Shown: positions 1 to 12,000 of the stretch, in pieces | Numbering within the stretch: position 1 is the first letter of the stretch | How the letters are laid out: each line of letters starts with the position of its first letter | From: Saccoglossus kowalevskii | Lineage: Eukaryota > Hemichordata > Enteropneusta > Harrimaniidae | Direction of reading: 5' to 3' | DNA length: 31,939 bases | NCBI RefSeq assembly: GCF_000003605.2 | Contig: NW_003109107.1 | Span: 87,342-119,280 of the forward strand | Made by a program: the position numbers and the translations under genes | The notes under the pieces: generated by a model | The model's input: only the letters and a program-made list of their open reading frames with translations | Told to the model about the DNA's origin: nothing | Databases searched by the model: none

Positions 1-3000
1 ATACTATCTTGTACCCCAGTGTTTCTAAAACATGCATTACCATACATTGAATAGTTAGCCACTCAGACCATCGATAACACCTACATTATTTCTTACCAAG
101 AGACAAAATAAATTAGGAAATATTGAAAAATACCCACACAAATGTACAGTACATAGTTACACCATGATTTTATTGACACCACATTTTATTACACGTACTC
201 ATGGCCATTGGCACATGATAGCGACATTGCAATTTACAAACAATTTGAACATACATATTCATATATATCATTTACTAGTAATAAATAGATTATCAAGACA
301 CTTAATACATCGTTACAAAGATAGAACAGTCTAATCTTGACAGATCAATAAATATCAAAGATTATTGTAGACATCAGTAGACTCTGAAAATGTTTCACAG
401 CAATGAATTTTTAAAAGCAAACGTCTTCTCTTTTTTTAAAAAAACATTACTAGTTGTGACGTAATTACTATAATTACATTTCTGACAATTGCTCTCTCAA
501 CTACTCATTTTGCCCACGCTCAAATTTCGTACATCACTTTTTTAGAGATAAAAATTAGAAAGAGAAAGAGGAGGGGGCTTGGTTTTTTTCAAATTTTATT
601 TCACACAAAAGATATTCATAGCATATCAGAAATATAAGATTTTTGAATTCGTGCAAGAACAGACACCACCAACAAGTTAGAAATTGTTATTTTGAGGAGA
701 AATAAATTCAATAAAAAGAAGGGGTATCAGAGCTGTTTTCCATGCAAAACAATGATCCACATTGCAAAACTCTACTCGCTTATTATAAATTAAAAACTTG
801 TTCAAAGTACGTATGAAGTTTAAATACGAATCCAGGTACTTTTTTTTCCTTCAGACTTTCAAATAGCCATTGTAGTGAAAGAAAATAGCTCAGATACGCA
901 GCACTGCACCAATTTTTTATTATGTGGATGCTGCAATGTATATTAGTTTTGGTGTTTGTTTTGGGCGGTAATAATGTGCTACTTAAGAACACAGTGACCT
1001 TCGAACCCTTTCACGACCATTGTTATCCATTGTCATCTTTCACAGAAGCATGCTGAGTGGCATCTGCTTTCTCTGTTCGTAAAATTTTAATCGAAATTTT
1101 AAAAATTTGTCATCCAAATTCTCCAAAAGATACCAACAAGTGTGTATGCAGTCAAAAATTCAAATAAAAATTGAAGGAATATAGCAAACTGAAAATTTGT
1201 ATCAAATTTTTTTTTAGATGGGAAAATAATGATTGTAAGCGTCTTCACGCATTGTGTGTGTATCCTGGTCACTCATAGGGATATTCATTTCAATAGATTG
1301 GTTGTCAAGGTTACATCACATACAATATTTTCAATAACAGTTGACCTTTCAATACATACAAACATCAATATAAAACCTTACGAATGACTTATTTTTTTCT
1401 GTTATTATTTGGAGTTGTATTGTTGTACATTAATTTAGTCAAATCTGAAAGTGAGTTTTCATGAAGAAGAGCATGTCTGCTTGAGTTGGAAATTTTGCAT
1501 GCATGCATGCATACAAAAATGCATCAAAGTTTTGATAACCATCATGAAAAATACCATTAGAAACTTTTATCAACACATTTTAGCCATAAACTCAGAAAAT
1601 GACAGAACAATCTTTTTAAAATTTACATCACCATCGATCAAAATACATTTTTTATTATTATTAAGTGAGATGTTTCAGATCAATCTACAGAAAAACAACA
1701 ACTTCAATCTGAAACAGACACTGCACGACATTTACAAAGTGCAAGTACATTGCAGCTGACATTTTGAAGGTCAAACAGTTTCTTCTTATTCTACTTGACA
1801 AGTGTTTATTTTGGTTTTAAACAGTATTGTCTTTTTGTGTTTACTGTGCATCACAGTTCAGCAATAATGACTGAATATGTGCAATACATTCACTAGACAG
1901 GCAGTTTGTTAATAAAAAAAAAAACTCTGCGTAAGTCATGTGTGAGTGTTTATTTACTTTCACCGGCTGTAAACAAATTATGCATAGGCTATATGTTATC
2001 GTTTTGCTGATACAGAGGGGGGGGGGGGGCATTGTATCTGTCATTTCTCAAATTACAATTCACAGTTTCAAAACATGAAAGATTGGACTTTGCAGGCATA
2101 CAATTATAACCCAGATGGCGGATGACACAAATTTCAATTGTCCTCATTTTCCTAGCTTAATTTTTAACCAATAAATGACATTGATATTAGGTTAATCATA
2201 ATACATCTCAAATACTGATAGCAATTAATATTATAAATAAATAAAAAAAAAAAAAAAAACTAAGACACAAGGAGAATTATTAAAAATACATAACATGGAA
2301 GATGTAATACTGAAAAAAAGAATACTGTTTAGGTGTGAATTATGTTTTCTTAAAAACAAAACAAAATAAAAACAAGATTTTTACAAAACTTTCAGGCATG
2401 CATCAAGCAGCAGCCAACATATATGTATATGCACGAAACTTATTATAACAAATGACAAAGTTGGTCATGTCCATCTATTGCCTTCATAGCTTTCTGTAGC
2501 ATTGCAATTTGTCATGATGTAGTACCCCCGGTACTTGTGAAAAGCAAACAAATGAGGCGGCGTCAATAAATGTAGCAATATTTATCTACTGTATTGCGCA
2601 ATAACATGCAGACATATCATTGATACATTGCAGTAAAAATTACTGTTTACAAACAGTTGCCATGGCATCAGTCACTTGTGACATATTAGGTACATGCGTT
2701 AAGCAGCTCAGGCTATACAGGTGAACCAAACAATGAGCATTCATAACTCCATACATCAACTTAGTACTGAATGTAAAATTACTGTCAAGTTAAAAAACAA
2801 ACCAACAATTAATTAATAAAATAATAAAATGTAAATAATTACAAACTCATGCAGGTCATGCAACAATTAAATCTACCTGGACTGAAAATCAGTGGAAGCT
2901 TGTGTGTTTGATTGTGATGTAGTTCAGTTTTTACAGATGTATTAATATTATTGTGCAATATGAAAGTGGAAGTGGTCGGTCTACTCAAAGAAATCGCATT

Positions 3001-5919
3001 TGTGTTTGTGATACTGGTATAAAACTTTTCAACAAACTGGAAAAGCATAAGAACATGCCATTATCTAATGCTATTTGTAAGATAAAAATTTTTAAATTTA
3101 AAAAAAGAATCAAAAAAAAAAAAAATCTAAATTAATGACAAATAAAACATTCCCAGAAAAAATAAATCTTAACAATAAATATTAATGTGAAATAAATGCC
3201 CAGGTATTATGTGAAGTAATGTAATAAAATCAAATTCTACAAAAACTTGCTGTTTGTTGTGATTAAATTGCACTTTTGCAAACAAGTTCAAGTGTTGTTT
3301 TTTGAAGCAGTGTCTTTGATAAAGACGTGTTACGTAAAATAATGTTCGATTTCAATTTGAATCAAAGTATAAATGCAAATTATGATTGAAAAAAAATTAT
3401 TAAATAATAGTATGGGTTATCCGAAATGGTTCGCAAGTTATATTGTAGTTTTACCACCAGCAGACACAAACTTCAACCTGTCAGTAACAAATATTATTTG
3501 AAAGTACAAATATGGTCACTTATTTATGGAAAGTATTAATTTTATGCAATAAGTCATTGGATGGTTGAGATACACCCAGCCCCGGCATATCTTTGAATTG
3601 TCAAAATAAGAAACCTGTACTTGCAAAGCGAAAGTTTCACATCGAACACTCATTAAAGCAGGAATTAAAGCAGTGCAGTTCTTTGATCATCATTTAGTTT
3701 TTCCAATAACATGTGCATGGGAAAAACTCAAGTAAACTCAGTATTGATATCCCTATTCAATATAACATTGGATTTAGGATTTTATGTTTGTTTTGTCCTG
3801 CACAATGTTATGGTATTTCCACCCCTCCCACACCGTTAATAAACCCAACCGATTGTATAGCTCGCAAATAATAGACAGACAGTGGAAGTCAGTTGTCAAG
3901 AACAAAGGTGCAGCTCAATCACTACGTTGTTGCTTGGCATTGCAAGTGAAGGTCAATTGCTGGCTTTAGCCAGTAGTAAGCAAAATTCACTAAATGAAAT
4001 CCATGTGGATATGTAAAATCAAAAAAAGAACTTATTGATTCAGTGAAAAATCTTTGAATTTAAAACACAGTAAAAAATAGTGATCAGAAAGAAGTTAAAT
4101 ACCAGCGAAAAATGAATCCTTATATAGTATTCTTGCAATTACCTTATCTGAGACTCCGCCCACCACAAAAGATTGCCCATGAGCAATGAGAAATCGTGTA
4201 TTTTCTTGACTTTTTCATTTTTGGCAACAATGGAAAATAGCTTTCAGGACTTACCGGTACATCCAACGTTTGATTCAGTATGGCAGGTCAAAATAGACAC
4301 ACATCATTTTCTAAATATGCATTTATGTCATCAAAAAGTGATAATATATTTTAACACTGGGTGAACAAACCACAATAATGTTATATAATACCAGTAATAT
4401 ATTAAATCTGACATATACATACATACAAGGTTCATGAGGGAACGGTTATCAAAAAGCCACAGTACTAGTGTTGATAATCAATCCAAAACACTCGCAGCTT
4501 TGTGGGAAATGCTTTGGGAGTGCAAGTGGACAATGTTGTATTGATTGAAATACAACAACAAATCAGATCATATCGATACCAGCATGACGCTGTGAATATC
4601 AATATAAATGAACATATCTCATACCCACCCATGGAACATCATCGTTCAAACTTTCAAAAGACCCCTCTCCTCCTATGTGCCATTACAATTGAAATCAGAA
4701 ACTGAAAGAAGAAAAAGAATTGTCCTTGAATTGAACTAGGCTATTGTTGTTTATAATTAAGAATATAACAATGCAGGTTGGACTCGTACATGTCCTGTCT
4801 CGCAAAGACCACCCAACAAAACACTCTGCCTTTAAGTATATGTAAACAACAACAGGTGCTATCACGTACTGTATCATCAAGTAGTCAGACATCATTATTA
4901 ATAGAATTTAAAGTGATTATCAAAACTACAAGTGACCTAATGGTAAAAATAGCTGTTACAAAAAAAAAACAAAAAAAACATTGCACATTGTATGTTTGTG
5001 ATGAAATAAATACAGTTATTACATGCTTGTTTAGATATCAGTTTAAGAGAATACCCAAAAAATCAGTACTTAGTAATTGAATCACAGCGTTATTCAAGCA
5101 TAGGTTGCCTTGCAAACATTACAGGGTAAAATCTGAATAACCAATTTATAAATTTGTTTCTGTTAAGAAGAATAAGACTAATTTTGGTGGGTGTATATAC
5201 AATATTTATCATGGAAACTAAGTTGCATCTACATGTAAGAATACAGTAAAAATGTAGATTACATTAAAAAATTACCGCATAATTTATTAGGATTTGATTC
5301 ACGGTTTGAAATATTTCAATTTCTGCACATTAATCCAGCAAGTGAAAGCTCAGATCCATGGTTACTGTATAAACTATCATGTACATATTGGGTAGAACTA
5401 CACATCTCAAAGCTGAGAAATTGCATCAATACAAATCATACAAACTGCATTGTTAAATATTCTCCATACTAATTAACTGTCTGGGTACTCGTTTTAAACA
5501 CTCCGACAGAGCTGAACAAAATTAACATTCTGGTCATTCAGATTTGGACCTTCTAATGAATAATGGCAGACGTAGCCTTCATTGAATTAAACATCAAGTT
5601 TAAATAGTTGTCAGTGATTACCCATAACCTTGGAAGTAACCATAGCGATCCAAGCCACCTATCTCTAATAATCACAGATAAAGACTATACATATATATAT
5701 ATATTATCTATCGCATTTGAAGAGAAAAATATTCTTTAATTATTAAAACCATCATTGTTATTTCTAACTACCGGTACTTAACTTTGAGCATATACACTGT
5801 TCTACTGCACAGACACAACTTTCATTTCGACAGAATTTTGTTCTCAGTCTTCAAATCGGGATAAAACTTTATACAAGATTAACACTTCTTTATTTGTTGA
5901 CAGTGAAATTCCTGATGTA
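1..5919. other. 3' flank / possible long 3'UTR of GRIPAP1; no gene recognised
   Basis: Very AT-rich sequence downstream of the stop codon. The only open frames are 60-102 codons, low-complexity and without flanking exon signals. How much is 3'UTR cannot be decided: minus-strand AATAAA motifs are numerous, from about 30 nt after the stop (5889-5894) to the left edge. It also holds a G13 run (2017-2029), poly-A and poly-T runs, a short TGCATGCATGCATGCAT stretch (about 1497-1513) and a (TA)n run near 5690-5704. Confidence 0.6.
169..190 (-). terminator. Candidate polyadenylation signals (two AATAAA)
   Basis: On the minus strand two AATAAA hexamers lie at 185-190 and 169-174, and a GT-rich stretch (TTGTGTGGGTA) follows 30-45 nt downstream at about 131-142. 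This is the usual polyA-site layout. It would imply a 3'UTR of nearly 5.8 kb. Many other AATAAA motifs lie between here and the stop, so this is only a candidate. Confidence 0.25.
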
Positions 5920-6009
5920 CTACTTGCTTGGTTGTCCATTATTTGATTGATTGGCAGTGACACTTAACTTACTCAGTCTTACTATTTCATCAGATAACAT
6001 TTCGATATC
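5920..6009 (-). CDS. GRIPAP1: GRIPAP1 exon V (terminal coding exon with stop)
   Basis: 90 nt, residues 597-625 followed by TAG at 5920-5922, acceptor ATTTTTCAG. It starts [14 protein letters not shown], matching human DMEVLSQEIVRLSK, then has a short polar tail ending GQPSK, as the human protein ends in a short polar tail soon after the same block. Confidence 0.96.
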   Translation of the reverse strand, partial: DIEMLSDEIVRLSKLSVTANQSNNGQPSK

Positions 6010-9000
6010 CTGAAAAATATACACAAAGATAAGATATTAATATTATAAACAGTAAATTCAGCATAGAAATGGGACTTGTGTAGAACAGAACACCAACAAA
6101 TGGATTTGAGACAGATTTGAACAATGTCAGACCAGGAAGAATGGAATGCAAACCAGTGTTTCAGTCTTGACAAGTTTTATGGCATAAGATAGATGCAACA
6201 TGTGTCATGAGATAGATGCAACATGTGTCATGAGATAGATGCAACATGCGTCATGAGAGGGATGCAATATGTGTCATGAGACAGATGCAACATTGTCATG
6301 AGACAGATGCAACATGTGTCATGAGATAGATGCAACATGTGTCATGAGATGGATGCAACATGTGTCATGAGATAGATGCAACATGTGTCATGAGAGAGAT
6401 GCAACATGTGTCATGAGACAGATGCAACATGTGTCATGAGATGGATGCAACATGTGTCATGAGAGAGATGCAACATGTGTCATGAGACAGATGCAACATG
6501 TGTCATGAGAGGGATGCAACATGTGTCATGAGATGGATGCAACATGTGTCATGAGATGGATGCAACATGTGTCATGAGAGAGATGCAACATGCTCATGAG
6601 ATAGATGCAACATGCGTCATGAGACAGATGCAACATGTGTCATGAGATAGATGCAACATGTGTCATGAGACAGATGCAACATGTGTCATGAGACAGATGC
6701 AACATGTGTCATGAGATAGATGCAACATGCGTCATGAGACAGATGCAACATGTGTCATGAGATGGATGCAACATGTGTCATGAGACAGATGCAACATGTG
6801 TCATGAGACAGATGCAACATGTGTCATGAGATAGATGCAACATGTGTCATGAGACAGATGCAACATGTGTCATGAGATAGATGCAACATGTGTCATGAGA
6901 CAGATGCAACATGTGTCATGAGATAGATGCAACATGTGTCATGAGACAGATGCAACATGTGTCATGAGACAGATGCAATATGCTCATGAGACAGATGCAA
7001 CATGTGCCATAATTTACAACATAAATATATATTGTAATACAGACATTACACACACACGTCCGACACGGAGGAACAAACTTGGTAGTACCCGGTATGCTAG
7101 AAATTTTTTCTTCAAAACAATGTATGAAATGAAATACTTTTTTCAACATTTGTGATAGAACCTAATAATTATAACAATGCACTATGTTCAATCATATTTC
7201 TTTACAATGCATAAAATAAGAAATAAAACAATTTGATGCTAAATATTTGAAAACAATATGTTCAGGCATACTGTCAACAATGAGAAATTCCTTTAAAGTT
7301 GTTCTTATATTGAAAGTGCAAATGTTTGCTTTAAAACCTGTCATATAATTTATCTTTTTATATTCTATTTTCTGTGTTTGAGGTGTCTGTATGATTTTTT
7401 TTTTAATAAAAAAAAAATATGAAAAAAATAAATATGTTGCCAGGGACGACAACAAAACATAATCACAAAATTCCATATTGAACCAAGTATTGCATTCACC
7501 AGGTTTGAACTGAATGGGTAGTTCCCACATTTATAACGGTTGTCCGCGATTAACTTTGTAGGTCGCCTGAACAGAGTATTGATCGACCACTGTGAGAACT
7601 GCATTCGTTTTATTATAATTACAAATAATAGTAATAAAGATACAAAAAACTGCATCAGGCACTGAACTGGAAAGGAACATTACAAATTGTAATAAATCTT
7701 TGCTGTTGAGTTTAGGAGCAGAACGGAATTAAAACAGTCAGTGGTTCTCTTGGTCTATACTGCAGTCAGCATGTGTACCACCATGCTCTAAAGAAATGTA
7801 TAGCATTCTAAAATTGGCCAATAAGCATATGGAATAGTCCAATATGCAGCAAGGGGTGTCAGAAGTACAATATATGTGAGGAAATCTGACATTTCTTTCA
7901 TATGTATATGCAAAAGTTAACAGTAAAGCTGATGAACATTACAGACTTGTGCATTTGTTTCCCTTACATGTAATAATCAAAGTAATTAGCATGTGACCTG
8001 GCATAGACTGACTGTATTACAGGAGTGTACACCACATAATTACTACCTTCTCCCCCTCCATTCTACTCATTCAAAATTACAGAATACCCAATAAACAAAC
8101 CACTTCACTTTAAATGTACTATTTTGAAATTCCAAGCTAAAAATTCTAAATTACCATACACACAATTACCATATTTGCATATTAGTAGTTGTACATGTGC
8201 TTCGATAAATGACAGAGATATGTTTATGGTTTATGGTCATATTTTAATGATCCAGCGTACAATAGTTATAATTTTTAATTTGTGTGTATCATTCACCTGA
8301 TGGAAATGTGATTCTGATAAAGTCTGCTATAGAATAAATTAAGGAGAACATGATAATATCTGAGGAAATGATTTTAAGATAACTCAGCGTCACTAGTTGT
8401 GACGTAATAGCGACAATCACGTGACAATAATGTCATTGCTGACGTACCTTTTGTAGGTGCATGTTTTTTGTCAGCGTTTCTTCCAACATTCGCTGCAACT
8501 TTTTGTTGAATTCCTTGGCGCTAATCTCAGACTCGTCCCCCTTCACCAAGTCCAGCATTTTATGTAATGTTGTTTTCCTTTCAGGAGTTGATGGTGTCAT
8601 TTCTGAGAAGAGAGCAAAGTCAGCTTCTATTACAATGCTGTAGGGGATAACCAGGATAATGGTGGGGATTTACAAGCGGAAACACAAAGCAGGAACATAG
8701 ATCCTCTCTGAAAGATCAGTGACTGTAATGACACACCAAAGTAGTTTACAGTGACCTGCATCGATATATAACACAATAGTTTATTAATATTACTATCATT
8801 CAATTATAAACTTTAGGATCTGTACTGGTACATAGGATAACTATAAGTATATACAAATCTCACAGTAGCACATCAAAAATTTACATTTTAGTACATGAAA
8901 CATTCACATTAGCATAAAAAACATTCACATTAGCAAATAAAACATTCACACTAGCACATAAAACATTCACATTAGCACGTAAAACATTCACACTAGTACA

Positions 9001-12000
9001 TACAACATTCACACTAGCACATAAAACACATGCATTAGCACATAAAACACATACATTGGCACATGAAACATTCATATTATCACATAAAACATTCACACTA
9101 GCACTTACAACATTCACACTAGCACATAGACACTTACACTAGCACATAAAACACATTAGCACATAAAACATTCACATTAGCACATAAAGTATTCACACTG
9201 GCACATACAACATTCACACTAGCACATAGACACTTACACTAGCACATAAAACACATTAGCACATAAAGAATTCACACTAGCACATAGAATATTCACACTG
9301 GCACATACAACATTCACACTAGCACATACAACATTCACACTAGCACATAAAACACTTACGAAATTACATCAGCACATAAAATACATACATTATCACATAA
9401 AACATTCATGTTAGCACGTAAATCATTCACACTGGCACATGAAACATTCACATTAGCACATACAACATTCACACCAGCATGTAAACACTCACATTAGCAC
9501 ATAAAACACTTGCATTAGCAGATAAAACACTTACATCAGCACATAAAACATTCATATTAGCACATAAAGTATTCACACTAGCACATGAAACATTTACATT
9601 TGGTACATCAATATTCAACTGTCAATAACATCAAGAGGCAAGAGAGTCTAAATGTCAATAACATTGGAATACCACCATGGCTATATCAACAAGTGAGTAA
9701 ACAATGGACAATTGATTATATGAAAAAGTAGACTGAGTAGAAGCAAATACTTTTAATGGTAACATGATTTATACAGCGTGAGGGTATTAACTGCTGAGGG
9801 AACAAACAGTACTGTTAAATAAGAAACAGACAGAATCAGCCTTTGTTTTATATTCCCCAGAGAGGAAGAAACAAACTGCTTAGCACTGTGGCGTGTCAAT
9901 ACGTTACCATGCGTGCAGTGCAGTTTGTATTGGTCTGGTTTACATAGACAACCCCATAATACATTAATGACAATACAAACGTCCATGTCGGCTCATATAT
10001 CCATGTGTAATACCGCATTGAGCCAGCCACCACAAACACCCAAACAATGGAGTGGAAAAAAATAACAGACATTTTCGTTCTTTTTTTTTTTGAAATGTCA
10101 ATAGCGGCATATGCAGTAATTGATGAAAGGCTGATGAGTGGTAGGAAGCATGCAAACATATATTGTAATGGATGCATGTTCAGTTCACAAAGTGACACAC
10201 ATATATGATAACATGCAAAACCTATTTTGTAAGGCTTTTTTATAGCAATTTTTTTATATTGTAGTAATTTTATATCTATAAAACGAATATTAATTATATT
10301 TAGTAGTTTTTATGCAGCAGGTATAATAGACGAGAAAAACAGAGAAACAAAATTCATGATTTTTTTTTCTATTTCCTAAAGTATATGTATGCATAGAATG
10401 GCACTTAAAAATATGCAAAGTTGTAAAGTTGTAAATTTCACAAACTGATTATAAGTCATTGACTAGGAAGTGTACAAAAATTAAATATTAAGCAGCTTGA
10501 TTTGGAGTAAACAAATATTCTAGGATTAGATAATTTGAATATGCAAATTAGATAATTATTATGCACTGACTAATGTACTAATTCAGTTGTAATACGCCAT
10601 GATGTTTGGACGAAAATTTCAAAATAAAATGAAACTGTAATGCAGTAAGGGTTATACAAATAATAACAGCACCATGTGGCGGGCTTTTGACCTCCAGAAT
10701 TGATAGTAAGTGGTAATTACGGTGAAAATATACACATATTTGTAATGTTAATTGCCACATCAATTAAATCTATCACCGTGATAATTATACCACTGGGATT
10801 CCACAGATGTATATAATAGGAATAGAAATATCAACAATTTTTTAAAATAAAGTCGCTCATTGTTGTCCACAAACATCAACATTTGCAGCAAAAAAAACAA
10901 TCAAACTGGTCTTCAGTTGTTGAGTACATATGGGAAACGTCTGATGGATTGCAAAAAATTACAATCTATTCATCAAGTCATGAAGAGAATAAATAAATTA
11001 CTACGGCAATCAAAAAAATGTGATCACTCTGAATAAAAACAAAACATGTGCAAGTGATTTATTTGTGCTCGGCACAGAGACATGTTATTGGTCAACATGT
11101 ACATGTCATCATTAAAAATGTTTTTTTTTTTAAAGATTTTTACAATGATAAAAAAAACACTTCATGAAAAATCATCAAAGCACAAATTTTTATAGCAATT
11201 TTAAAACAATTGATTTTGGAAAACAAATTACCAAATTTATCAGGAAAGAAATGAGAGTCTCTTAAATTTTTAGCCGCTATGTGAATGCAAAATATCTCAT
11301 CTTTCAAAGAATTGAGAGAAAATTCATCATTCGGGTAAAAAAAGAAAACAAAATACACAATTGTATACGCATATATCAATAGTTTTTTTGAGAAGCATGA
11401 TGTTACCATGGTGATAGTCACAGAAGGTCACAGCAGTACATTACAACCCTGCACTAAGTGATAGCTATAGCGATAATTAGAGTTTGTTTGTTTGTACAGC
11501 GTGAACTTTAATACACATAATTACAGTTATATAGCTGCAAGCTACATACGATACCCCCAACAACGTGTAAATATTCCTTTTGCAGTCAGCCTCAAGTAAA
11601 ATTCACATTACCAAAAATTGTGCTGTTCGAGCAATTTTTTCTCCTGCACAAACAACTGAAGCGTACTGAGGTGGAACAAAACTGGAAAGATGGCACATTT
11701 GGTAATCAGTAGCAACGTGTCTGGCAGTACGATAACATCACCTGGTATGGTGGTTACTATCATTACGTGCGACTCGTTTCACATGCAAATAAACATAGTT
11801 TCCTTTGGTGTTCATACAACGTCATGGTGAAGGAAACTGTATATTTTCACAGGCCACTGCAGACTGAGCGCACACGTGTTACGGCTGTGGGTACATTTTG
11901 CTTACCTGATCTGTCCATTACATAGGCTTGTATAATTGCACTTTTCTTCATCAAATCGTCAGCCATACAGGCATTGCTGTTTTCTAAGTGATTGACCTAA

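Noticed and set aside
1451..1759. 102-codon plus-strand ORF
   Set aside because: Low-complexity Lys/Asn/Ile/Phe composition typical of AT-rich non-coding DNA, with no splice or promoter context.
2017..2029. G13 run (and a second at 14583-14595) as a G-quadruplex
   Set aside because: Single homopolymer runs without spaced G-tracts; likely simple slippage or uncertain base calling.
6188..7010. CRISPR array
   Set aside because: The repeats are directly contiguous with no unique spacers, and the locus is an intron of an animal gene; it is a minisatellite.
6916..7155. ORFs on both strands at the end of minisatellite 1
   Set aside because: Repeat-derived frames; a 23-bp unit cannot hold one frame across copies without cycling phases.
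8603..8639. Longer form of exon U using the acceptor near 8639
   Set aside because: It introduces an in-frame TAA two codons after the junction with exon T; the 8602 acceptor keeps the frame and matches the mammalian protein.
8881..9117. 78-codon minus-strand ORF with repeated [13 protein letters not shown] pattern
   Set aside because: It is a translation of the 21-bp minisatellite, whose period is a multiple of three; it lies in an intron and the frame breaks in the rest of the array.
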